Below are positions 53,313 through 60,851 of a stretch of 60,851 nt of DNA, piece after piece. The DNA comes from Bacillota bacterium (GTDB lineage: Bacteria; Bacillota; Bacilli; Paenibacillales; Paenibacillaceae). Below the pieces are notes generated by a model. That model ran no database searches. It was not told the origin of the DNA and saw only the letters and a program-made list of their open reading frames with translations. How positions within the stretch are numbered: position 1 is the stretch's first letter; every line of letters begins with the position of its first letter. A program made the translations under genes and the position numbers. Location of the stretch: positions 1 through 60,851 of the forward strand of contig JAEZCJ010000147.1 in assembly GCA_023433615.1 (NCBI GenBank), read 5' to 3'.

Positions 53313-54221
53313 GTGCAAACAAATCCGAGCTTCGAGGAACAATTTGCAGAGCATATCGGTCCGGACAAAATTAGAATGGCCTACCAGCGCTTCGGCGATC
53401 CTTCTTCGCCGGCAGTATTCCTGTTGATGGGCGCCGGAGCACAGATGATTGACTGGCCAGAAGACTTCTGCAAGGAATTGTCACGTCAGAGGTTGCAGGT
53501 GATCCGTTTTGACAGCAGAGACACAGGCCGATCTACGCATTTCCCCGACGCGCCGATCCCGGATTTTGCCGCTGTTCAGTCCGGCGATTACGCTACGGTT
53601 GCTTACTCCTTGTCAGACATGGCAGCGGATACGATCGGACTGATGGATGCTCTGAATATCGACAACGCACATCTTGTCGGTGCATCGATGGGCGGCATGA
53701 TCTCGCAGACAGTCGCGCTGGAATATCCGGAACGCGTTCGCTCGCTCACCTCTATGATGTCTACTACGGGTAATCCCGCTGTAGGGCAGGCTGATTACGC
53801 AGCATTGGCTCCCTTAGGCCAACCGCCGAGCAACGACAGAGAAGGATATATCGAATGGAAGCTCCGCTCGCTCCGCACGATCGGCTCGCCGAAATTTCCG
53901 TTCGATGAGGCCGAAGCGACAGCGCATGCCGGCCTTCTGTGGGACCGCGGCCATGATCCGCAAGGTATGATGCGGCAGTTCGTTGCTGTCATCAAATCCG
54001 GTGACCGCACCGAACGACTGGGCACACTGCGCATCCCCGCTCTCGTGATCCATGGCGAAGAGGACAAGATGATCCACGTAAGCGGCGGACGAGCGACTGC
54101 GGCTGCCATCCCTGGCGCAAAGCTAGTCACGTATGAAGGGATGGGACATCATCTGCCCAAGCAGTTGTGGCCGGCTTTAATTACACAAATCTCTGAGCAT
54201 ATTCATCGCGCCGAATCCTAG
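53313..54221 (+). CDS. Alpha/beta-fold hydrolase
   Basis: About 302 residues. The catalytic triad is visible: nucleophile S125 in LVGASMGGM, D251 in IHGEEDKMI and H279 in GMGHHLP. The oxyanion region is LLMGAGAQM. The nearest kinds are carboxylesterases and aclacinomycin-methylesterase-like enzymes; the substrate is not predictable. I use the GTG at 53313, which has AAAGGAG 8 nt upstream; a GTG at 53304 overlaps that site. Its stop is 5 nt from the convergent third SLH gene, without a clear terminator. Confidence 0.9.
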   Translation: MQTNPSFEEQFAEHIGPDKIRMAYQRFGDPSSPAVFLLMGAGAQMIDWPEDFCKELSRQRLQVIRFDSRDTGRSTHFPDAPIPDFAAVQSGDYATVAYSLSDMAADTIGLMDALNIDNAHLVGASMGGMISQTVALEYPERVRSLTSMMSTTGNPAVGQADYAALAPLGQPPSNDREGYIEWKLRSLRTIGSPKFPFDEAEATAHAGLLWDRGHDPQGMMRQFVAVIKSGDRTERLGTLRIPALVIHGEEDKMIHVSGGRATAAAIPGAKLVTYEGMGHHLPKQLWPALITQISEHIHRAES

Positions 54222-54226
54222 GCTTA

Positions 54227-57136
54227 TTAATCTAAGAATTCAATCATAACCATGAATCGGTGCAGCATTACTGCAGCTTGTGCACGTGTTGCCGGTGCGG
54301 ATGGAGCTAATCGGTCTGTGCTCATACCTTCTATGAGCTTCTTCGCGACCGCTTCCGTCATTGCATCACGTGCCCAAGCTGACACTTCCGAAGCATCGGT
54401 ATACGGAGCGAGCGAATAGGGAATCGGTTCGATCGAATCGGATCGGTCGTTCACGATCGCATGGGCATTCATCAGCATCACTGCGATTTGCTCCCGCGTA
54501 ATTTGTGCCTCCGGTGCAAAATCCGTAGAACTGATTCCATCCACTAGACCAGCCTTGAATGCTGTTTCCACTTCAGCTGAATACCAAGAAGCAGCAGCTA
54601 CATCCTCGAATACGTCTCCTGTACCGCTGCGGTCCGTCTTGATTCCAAGTGCGCGTACCAGCAATGAAGCAAACTCAGCGCGAGTAACATTGCGACTCGG
54701 TGCATAGTCATTGTTCGTAATACCTTTAATAATCCGTTTGGTTCCCAGATGCTCAGTCTCGGATTCGGCCCAATGTCCTTGCATATCAGCGAATTCGATC
54801 CGTTCCGCCTCCACTACCGCATAGATACTATTGTGCGGCATTTGCAACACAGCGTCTTGTCGATCCTTACTCACGCGAGCCATGATTGCCGGTACATAGG
54901 TGAATGTTCGGCTATTTGGGTCGTACAAAACAGCCATATAATTTCGATTGGCGAATTGCTCGTCCAGCACAATCGACTTGGTCATATACGTGCCGCCAAA
55001 ATCGGATATCTCCACCCATTCATCGCTGGCTGAAACGACTAATTGAAATTCAATTACTTCGCTGAGCAACGACATCCCTTGCCCCTTCGCAGTTAGCACG
55101 AAATCATCTTTAGCCTGGCCGCTTAAGGCCGTGATTCTGATGCTGACGTTCAAGTCATCTACGGCAATGCCTAATTGTGCGGCCAATTGCTCTAAACCAA
55201 GCACATTCACTTTCAATTGGAAGCTGGATCCGTTCAGTTGCATGTCGAACTCGACCTTCGGATTAACATCCATCAATTCTGCCAGCCGCTTACCTGGCAG
55301 ATTCATCTCGACATCGGGCAGTTTGTCATTCACGATGACACGTATCATTGGACGATCGACTTCATCCAGTAATTCAGGGATTCTTTCCCACACATCATCA
55401 GGCAGATTCACAACCTCTTTAACTCCGCCATCATCCTTCGGCAGTTCTTTAATATCTCTTGGAGCCACCTCGATTAGGATGACGCCAGGACCAATTGCTA
55501 TCGTTGTACGAGGGTCCGGATCCTTAGGTGAATCCGGCGGCGTAGGGGTAGCTGAAGATGTGCTTCTTACAATGTTGCCGATCGTGATCGGTTCGACCGT
55601 TTCATTGCCGGCATTATCCCTCGCGTAGACGGTGTACGTGCCGTTAGCTGTTACGATGAATGCGTTGCCGACAACGGCTTCCCCGTCCGTCGCGAAGAAC
55701 GGTGTTCCTTGCGTACCCGCTGCCCACTTCAACAGGCCGATCCCGCTGCTCGCTTGAGCATCAACGGTAACCGTGACATTCCCGTTCGTCGAACCTGTCG
55801 GACTCGCCGTCAAGCCGATCGTAGGCGCATTGCGATCAATGTTGCCGATCGTGATCAACTCGACCGTTTCATTGCCCGCATTGTCCCTTGCATAGACGGT
55901 ATAGGTACCGTTCGCGGTTACAGTAAATGCATTGCCCACAACGGTTTCTCCGTCAGTCGCAAAGAACGCTGTTCCTTGATTGCCCGCTGCCCACTTGATT
56001 TCATTGACTCCGCTGCCGGTATCAATGGCAACCACGTTTACCGTAATATCCCCATTCGTCGCACTCGTCGGATCCGCTGTCAAGCCGATCGCAGGCGCTA
56101 TTGAATCCATCCGAACATTCAGTACATATTGCGCTTCTGTGACCCCGTCCGGAATCGTCACATCCACGGTAATGGTGTTCGGCCCTTCATGCAAGCTTAT
56201 CGGCCCCGAGCTCGTCCCGCTATCCACAACCGTGTTATTGATCTCGAGTTCCGCGAACGGATTGCTGCTCGTGGCTGTCACCGAGATGGCGTTGGAAGCC
56301 GTTGCTAGGTCATACGCATAATCGCCGGAATCGAAAGTCAAGCCTGGGATATCGATTTCCAGATCTGCCAATGCGGCTGTAATCGCGCTGAAAGCATGCC
56401 CATGATCTTCCGCATAAGCCTCCGTTGTAGATCCCGCATAGCCATATAGGGTAAGCCCTGCAGGGTTGTTGGCAAATTGACTGAACCCTTCAGTAAACTT
56501 CTCACTATACTCTAGATCTCTATTAAGCACGAGAACAGCCTGCAAAGAATTATCCGAGAATGCGTCTGACCATAGCTTATTCACATGGCTCGGAATGATC
56601 ACCTGGGTTAATTGATTCCCTTGAAATGCGCGATATTCAATTTCCGTTACGCTGTTCGGAATGATTATACTCGTCAAATTGTTGCCCCCGAATGAGCTGT
56701 CACTGATCTTTGTCAAATTCTCCGGGAGGGTAACGCTCGTAAGTTGATTATCCCAGAATGCACCTTCTCCAATATCGGTTACCGTGCTGGGAAGGGTTAC
56801 ATCCGTCAGGCTATTCCTGTAGAATGCCTGATGTCCCACTCTTATAACACCTTCTTCGATTGTGAGCCTATTCCCCCCAAAGGGCGGTACCCAAAAACTG
56901 TGGTTGCTTATTTCAACAACACGTTTCCCCGCTATTGTCGCAGGGATAACCAGATGCGATTCCGAAAGCTCTGTATAGCCTGTAATCGTTACTGTGTCGG
57001 CATCAATGTCCTCATAGATATAATTGCCATCCACAGCCGCATACGTGCTCGTCACCAGGAGCAATGCGACGCTCCCCCACAGCAGCAGCGGCAGTGTTGC
57101 AAGTCCTATGTTCCTAACTAAACTTCGCATCATCAT
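54227..57136 (-). CDS. SLH surface protein with BspA-type LRRs and Ig-like repeats
   Basis: About 969 residues. A signal peptide ends near STYA-AVDG (about 33). BspA/LRR_5 repeats (about 40-215: NQLTSVTLPENLTKI, NNLTSIIIPNSVTEI) are followed by a cadherin-like beta-sandwich (about 255-348) and two near-identical Ig-like modules (about 350-435 and 437-520, each with GNAFTVTANGTYTVYARDNAGNET). A Pro-rich linker, a pre-SLH region and three SLH domains (about 782-965) complete it. The start at 57136 has AGGTGG 5 nt upstream. Wall-bound, likely adhesive. The divergent two-component system may control it. Confidence 0.93.
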   Translation of the reverse strand: MMMRSLVRNIGLATLPLLLWGSVALLLVTSTYAAVDGNYIYEDIDADTVTITGYTELSESHLVIPATIAGKRVVEISNHSFWVPPFGGNRLTIEEGVIRVGHQAFYRNSLTDVTLPSTVTDIGEGAFWDNQLTSVTLPENLTKISDSSFGGNNLTSIIIPNSVTEIEYRAFQGNQLTQVIIPSHVNKLWSDAFSDNSLQAVLVLNRDLEYSEKFTEGFSQFANNPAGLTLYGYAGSTTEAYAEDHGHAFSAITAALADLEIDIPGLTFDSGDYAYDLATASNAISVTATSSNPFAELEINNTVVDSGTSSGPISLHEGPNTITVDVTIPDGVTEAQYVLNVRMDSIAPAIGLTADPTSATNGDITVNVVAIDTGSGVNEIKWAAGNQGTAFFATDGETVVGNAFTVTANGTYTVYARDNAGNETVELITIGNIDRNAPTIGLTASPTGSTNGNVTVTVDAQASSGIGLLKWAAGTQGTPFFATDGEAVVGNAFIVTANGTYTVYARDNAGNETVEPITIGNIVRSTSSATPTPPDSPKDPDPRTTIAIGPGVILIEVAPRDIKELPKDDGGVKEVVNLPDDVWERIPELLDEVDRPMIRVIVNDKLPDVEMNLPGKRLAELMDVNPKVEFDMQLNGSSFQLKVNVLGLEQLAAQLGIAVDDLNVSIRITALSGQAKDDFVLTAKGQGMSLLSEVIEFQLVVSASDEWVEISDFGGTYMTKSIVLDEQFANRNYMAVLYDPNSRTFTYVPAIMARVSKDRQDAVLQMPHNSIYAVVEAERIEFADMQGHWAESETEHLGTKRIIKGITNNDYAPSRNVTRAEFASLLVRALGIKTDRSGTGDVFEDVAAASWYSAEVETAFKAGLVDGISSTDFAPEAQITREQIAVMLMNAHAIVNDRSDSIEPIPYSLAPYTDASEVSAWARDAMTEAVAKKLIEGMSTDRLAPSAPATRAQAAVMLHRFMVMIEFLD

Positions 57137-57260
57137 CAATCCCACCTATCTCCTCTTGTTGTAATTCGTGCCTACCATATCACACGGCTATGATAAAATT
57201 ATGATAGAATCCAATTACATCATCTGAATTACTCGACTCAAAGGAGCACTTTAACAATAT

Positions 57261-59000
57261 ATGGGATTCCCTTGGACGTTATCCTCAGTCACCATTCTAC
57301 TTTCGGCCATTCTTATATGCATCATGTTGATGTATGCGATCGTGTACCATCGGGAACGAGGCGTGCGCTTTTTCGTATGGGTGTTAGGCTGCCGAGTCGT
57401 ATATGCCGGAAGCGTGATACTCGAGATCAGTCGCGCAGACTTGCAGTCCAAGCTTTTTTTTCGAAATATTGAGCAGACGGCACTATTATTCATGGTGCCA
57501 TTGATGGTGCTGTTCGTGTTGGACCTCATCGGCAAGGACAAGTGGTTGCGTCTGCGATGGGCCTTCTCTCTCTTTGCCATATTTGCTTGCTGGGCCGTCG
57601 TGATCTGGGCAGATCCGCACTGGCATCTGATTAATCGGACACAGGTATTGACGGATGGACACCTGGTCGTGACGAAAACCCCGTACGCAACCGCATTCAA
57701 CCTTTTCTGCTATAGCATCATTGCGGGCTGCGTGTTCGTTCTGATTCGTTATATCCGTAATTCGCGTCCAGAATTCCGCACAGCAGGCATGTGGCTTCTG
57801 TTGTTCGGCAGCATACCGGTCACGGTGGAAATGATGAAATTATTCATGCCCGCACTCTCTCCATGGCTCCTGCCTCTCTCCGTGTATAGCGGAATATGCG
57901 GCATGATCATGTTCTGGATCATCATGCGGAAGAAGCTTTTCTCAAGCGTGCCTTTGGCGAGGAACATCGTGGTAGACACGATGCGTGAGGGCATGCTCAT
58001 TATGAATACGGCTGGCAAGATTATTGATAGCAATCGATTGGCTCGCTTATTACTAGAGGATAACGGCAATCGCCCCATTCTTGGCCGTAGTTATAAGGAA
58101 GTGCTCGCAGCTTGGCCGCAGTGGCAGTCTGCATGCGCTCATATGGAAGAACGCAGAATCGAGATCAGTACCCGTGTCGGACATGAGAGAAAATCATACA
58201 TCGTGAATGTCTATCCGTTCTTCACCCAGCTGCGGCGCAAGCTCGGGACGATCTCCATCATTATCGATATTACGGAGAAGCAGCAAGCGCTGGAGCAGAT
58301 CGCGCACCTGAACCAATTGAAAGATCAGCTCTTCACGGCCGTATCCCATGATATTCGTCAGCCATTAGCCGTTCAAGTCAGCTTGTTGGAACTTCTGGAG
58401 ACAGACAAAGGATCATCTAACCACGCCGGTAACGAGATTATACAGGCGCTAAGCGAACAGATTCGTAACACCTATACGATTGTCGAGAATCTCATGGAAT
58501 GGTTTCGCGGCCAGAAGGACGGCATTGTGCTGCATCCCGAATCGCTTCTCCTATCTGACCTTGTCGATGAAGCCTGTCGGTTACTCTTGCTGAACTGCGA
58601 GATGAAGCAGATCGCGCTGCACGTCCAAGTAGATGAGAACATTCGTGTTTATGTCGATCGTGAAGCGCTTATTCTGGTCATTCGCAATCTTCTATCCAAT
58701 GCCATTAAGTATTCGCATCAATGCGGCATGATTCAACTGAGCGCCAGAACGATCGATAACAGCGTCAAGTTCACGGTCTCCGATCATGGCGTGGGGATGA
58801 ATGATGAACAAATTCGCCATCTATTCGATGATACGCGGTTTGATTCAACGGTAGGCACCGCCGGCGAGAAGGGAACGGGTCTGGGTTTGCTCGTAAGCCG
58901 TCAATTTCTGCAAATGTCCGGCGGACATCTCAAGGTGCAGAGTACGCCTGGGGTTGGAAGCACCTTTACAATCGTGCTGGAGGGCGGTGATTTGAGATGA
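57261..59000 (+). CDS. Sensor histidine kinase with 7TM-type N-terminus and PAS domain
   Basis: About 579 residues. Seven or so N-terminal membrane segments (about 5-225) resemble the histidine-kinase 7TM domain, then a PAS-like region (about 233-340: MREGMLIMNTAGKIIDSNRLA), a HisKA box with phospho-acceptor H363 (LFTAVSHDIRQPLA) and a HATPase domain (N-box NLLSNAIKYS, SDHGVGM, GTGLGLLV). It overlaps its response regulator by ATGA. The ATG is the only in-frame start, but AAGGAG is 14 nt away, an unusually long gap that may limit translation. The signal is unknown; many 7TM kinases sense small membrane-permeant or cell-envelope ligands. Confidence 0.92.
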   Translation: MGFPWTLSSVTILLSAILICIMLMYAIVYHRERGVRFFVWVLGCRVVYAGSVILEISRADLQSKLFFRNIEQTALLFMVPLMVLFVLDLIGKDKWLRLRWAFSLFAIFACWAVVIWADPHWHLINRTQVLTDGHLVVTKTPYATAFNLFCYSIIAGCVFVLIRYIRNSRPEFRTAGMWLLLFGSIPVTVEMMKLFMPALSPWLLPLSVYSGICGMIMFWIIMRKKLFSSVPLARNIVVDTMREGMLIMNTAGKIIDSNRLARLLLEDNGNRPILGRSYKEVLAAWPQWQSACAHMEERRIEISTRVGHERKSYIVNVYPFFTQLRRKLGTISIIIDITEKQQALEQIAHLNQLKDQLFTAVSHDIRQPLAVQVSLLELLETDKGSSNHAGNEIIQALSEQIRNTYTIVENLMEWFRGQKDGIVLHPESLLLSDLVDEACRLLLLNCEMKQIALHVQVDENIRVYVDREALILVIRNLLSNAIKYSHQCGMIQLSARTIDNSVKFTVSDHGVGMNDEQIRHLFDDTRFDSTVGTAGEKGTGLGLLVSRQFLQMSGGHLKVQSTPGVGSTFTIVLEGGDLR

Positions 59001-60118
59001 GGGTAATCGTGATTGATGATGAGAAAGCCATGCATCTCGTGATGAATCGCTTGTTATCCGAGATCAGCGGGGTTGTCGTGGTTGGCTGCTATCAGAACGC
59101 AGCACAGGCGCTGGAGCATATACGGCAAGAGGAGATCGATCTCGTATTCATCGATATGATGATTAGGGAGCATCACGGGTTGGAGGTCGCCCGTCAGCTT
59201 CGTGCAACCCACAGTGAGGTAGACATCGTATTCGTTACCTCGCACAAGGAGTTTGCGATTGATTCATTCGACAGCTATCCCCTCGATTATATGATCAAGC
59301 CTGTATCGAAAGCACGTCTGGAACAGACGATCATGCGAGCCGCAGCAAGAATCAGTGAGAGGTCCACTAAGAAGGATAGCACCGACGGAAAGCTGATCGT
59401 GCGAGCCTTGGGGGGATTCGAAGTACGGAGCGAGCAAGCCGGACTTGCCAAGTGGATTTCGAAGAAGAGCATGGAGCTGTTCGCTTACTTGCTCATGCAT
59501 AGGGGGCGCCCTGTGTCCAAAGGCCGGATTATCGAGCAGATCTATACCGACACGCCGGAGAAAAATACCGCAACCTACGTGAATACGAATATTTATCAGC
59601 TTCGAAAAACGTTGCATGCGATAGGGCATAAGGACATCATCGTGCACGCTCAAGAGCAATACTGGCTGCTCCTCGATCATGTCGAGATCGATTTCGTGCA
59701 GTTCGAAGAGCAGGTATCTCGATTCACGGCAATCGAGTCCGAGGATCTGGGGAAGGCATTGGCATGCGAGCAGCTCTACACCGGCGAATTATTCGAGGAC
59801 CGATCCTATGAATGGTCGATTACCGAGCAGATTCGTCTGCACCAAAAGCACACCGACTTCACCATATTGTTGAGTCGGAGTTTACTTAGGCATCGAAGAG
59901 CCGAGCAAGCGACTCCGCTCATCAAGAAGCTGCTTCTAAGCGATGAGTGGGATGAGGAGGCGAACTTGTTGCTGCTTCAGGCTTATAGTGAACTGAAGGA
60001 TCATGCAGCATTCACGCAGCATTATGCGCATGTATCAGGCCTATATAAGCAAGAGTTATCCGCTCCCCTTCCCGCGGAATTCTCGGAGATCTATCAACAA
60101 TTCATACAACAAATATAA
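58997..60118 (+). CDS. Response regulator with SARP/BTAD-type output
   Basis: About 373 residues. A receiver domain (1-120) has D7/D8, phospho-acceptor D53 (LVFIDMMI) and the conserved Lys in YMIKPVSK. A winged-helix of the OmpR/SARP type (about 135-225: ALGGFEVRSEQ, KKSMELFAYLLMHRGRPVSKGRIIEQIYTD) and a helical bacterial transcriptional activator domain (about 230-370) follow. That output is common in actinomycete SARPs and in Bacillales receiver-BTAD regulators. Coupled to the kinase by a 4-nt overlap. Its downstream region is interrupted 28 nt later by an IS3-family end, so its natural terminator may be lost. Confidence 0.92.
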   Translation: MRVIVIDDEKAMHLVMNRLLSEISGVVVVGCYQNAAQALEHIRQEEIDLVFIDMMIREHHGLEVARQLRATHSEVDIVFVTSHKEFAIDSFDSYPLDYMIKPVSKARLEQTIMRAAARISERSTKKDSTDGKLIVRALGGFEVRSEQAGLAKWISKKSMELFAYLLMHRGRPVSKGRIIEQIYTDTPEKNTATYVNTNIYQLRKTLHAIGHKDIIVHAQEQYWLLLDHVEIDFVQFEEQVSRFTAIESEDLGKALACEQLYTGELFEDRSYEWSITEQIRLHQKHTDFTILLSRSLLRHRRAEQATPLIKKLLLSDEWDEEANLLLLQAYSELKDHAAFTQHYAHVSGLYKQELSAPLPAEFSEIYQQFIQQI

Positions 60119-60227
60119 GAAGACACCATAGAGCAAATTTCATCGTGAAGTGCACCTCTTATAGTGGACATTGGATTACACCCTAGTGTTTTAACCGATA
60201 AAACTATAGGGGGTGCTTTTCGTTATG

Positions 60228-60620
60228 GCAAAGAAAGGACAAAAGCTCGTCACATACAGCTTCGAGATTAAGAAGAAAGCGATTGAGATGCGACTTCAAG
60301 GAACGACCATAAAGAAAGTGGCAGAAGAACTAGGAATAGTGGACATTGGGCGACTGAAGGTTTGGATGCGCCGGTACAAACAGATGGGCGATTTTGGACT
60401 CATGGATCACCGTGGAAAACGAGAGCAGTACATCAACGAGGACCGCTATATCAGACGTTTAGAAATGGAGAATGCCATCCTAAGAAAGCGGTTGGCCTTT
60501 ACGAAGGCGGAGGTGTACCAGAGAAGTAGAGGCTCGTCCACGAGCTCCGTGAAAGCTTTAACGTCGCAGAGCTCTGTAAAGAAGTCGGCGTCTCCCGAAG
60601 CGGATTCTACGCCTATGTAA
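60228..60620 (+). pseudogene. IS3-family transposase OrfA (frame damaged at its 3' end)
   Basis: MAKKGQKLVTYSFEIKKKAIEMR opens an HTH_28-type OrfA with TIKKVAEELGI, RLKVWMRRYKQMGDFGLMDHRG and a leucine-rich coiled segment RRLEMENAILRKRL. About 130 residues. From about 60525 the frame runs into Ser-rich sequence, while the transposase continues in the -1 frame. I see no classical A6G-type slippery site at the junction, so a one-base deletion looks more likely than programmed frameshifting. GGGGGTG precedes the start. Confidence 0.7.
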
Positions 60621-60851
60621 AGCGGATGGACATCGATAAAGATCAAGCAGATAAGCAGATTGTTCGTGCTACCTTCGAGCGATATAACGGCGTCTACGGT
60701 TACCGGCAAGTTCAGCTCTTTCTGAGCCAAGACCACGGTGTTTGGATGAACCACAACCATATGAGCGAGCGAAATGACGCGGAGCTTGTACTGTAGACAT
60801 TCTCGAAGGCATTTAAAAAGGTGAAGGACGTGACAGGCCTTATCGTTCACA
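60530..60851 (+). pseudogene. IS3-family transposase OrfB remnant with internal deletion
   Basis: In the -1 frame relative to OrfA the sequence reads RLVHELRESFNVAELCKEVG, VSRSGFYAYVKRMDID and YNGVYGYRQVQLFL, the HTH_21 start of IS3-family OrfB, as far as about 60750. The later catalytic-core motif TFSKAFKKVKDVTGLIVH follows within 20 codons, after an in-frame TAG (60795-60797). The first catalytic Asp region is missing, so roughly a third of the protein is deleted. The copy cannot be an active transposase. Confidence 0.75.

Larger units (their letters stand above)
60146..60851 (+). mobile_element. IS3-family insertion element, decayed, runs off the window
   Basis: The left end probably begins at 60146 (TGAAGTGCACC), the kind of end seen in IS3-family IS150-group elements, 28 nt after the response regulator stop. 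It contains an OrfA-like frame and a damaged OrfB region. The right end and target duplication are outside the window. Confidence 0.75.

Noticed and set aside
60510..60540. Programmed -1 frameshift between the IS3 OrfA and OrfB
   Set aside because: No A6G-like slippery run or following stem is visible at the junction, and OrfB is otherwise broken, so a simple indel is more likely.

Overview
The window looks like a chromosomal segment of a spore-forming, S-layer-bearing Gram-positive of the Paenibacillaceae (Paenibacillus/Cohnella type). The evidence is three very large proteins ending in triple SLH domains, two-component systems of the YesM/YesN type next to LplB/YtcP-type sugar permeases, lipoprotein solute-binding proteins, copper-amine-oxidase-like stalk domains, CcpA-type cre sites, strong GGAGG ribosome sites and a fairly GC-rich genome. 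Placement is by gene content only; no rRNA or tRNA gene is present. Most genes from the left end to about 49.6 kb lie on the minus strand. Layout. 0-11.5 kb: a 2,510-residue SLH surface protein preceded by an ATPase/TPR/GAF/LuxR regulator. 11.5-12.06 kb: a non-coding stretch with degenerate ~60-nt hairpin repeats and a terminator. 12-21.6 kb: an intracellular GH5 glycosidase behind a near-perfect cre site, then (transcribed toward it) two LplB/LplC-type permeases, a solute-binding lipoprotein, an FAD oxidoreductase and a YesN/YesM two-component pair. 21.8-26.9 kb: a flavin monooxygenase, a phosphotriesterase-family hydrolase, an MFS transporter and a CAP-domain secreted protein. 26.9-33.1 kb: a second giant SLH protein with cadherin-like repeats. 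33.4-34.6 kb: an Eis-like GNAT acetyltransferase.

The most interesting region is 34.6-50.4 kb. It reads as a complete peptidoglycan amino-sugar salvage locus: murQ, a CUT1 sugar ABC importer (binding protein and two permeases, no ATPase), anmK, a two-domain GNAT protein, a PIG-L-type deacetylase, namZ (exo-muramidase), nagZ (exo-glucosaminidase) and a BadF-type MurNAc/GlcNAc kinase, ending at a strong terminator. NagZ and NamZ both lack signal peptides, so disaccharides would be imported and split in the cytoplasm. Upstream sit an RpiR/MurR-type regulator and a GlcD/GlcF flavin/iron-sulfur dehydrogenase with its own FadR-type regulator. MurQ releases D-lactate from MurNAc-6-phosphate, so this dehydrogenase may burn that D-lactate. 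The murQ leader holds two tandem promoter candidates, a cre-like site and two families of short palindromic boxes.

50.4-60.8 kb: a small collagen-like membrane peptide on the minus strand (TTG start, own terminator), a divergent FG-GAP/VCBS-like protein, an internalin-like LRR protein, an alpha/beta hydrolase, a third SLH protein with BspA-type LRRs, a divergent histidine kinase and SARP-type response regulator pair, and a decayed IS3-family element at the right edge.
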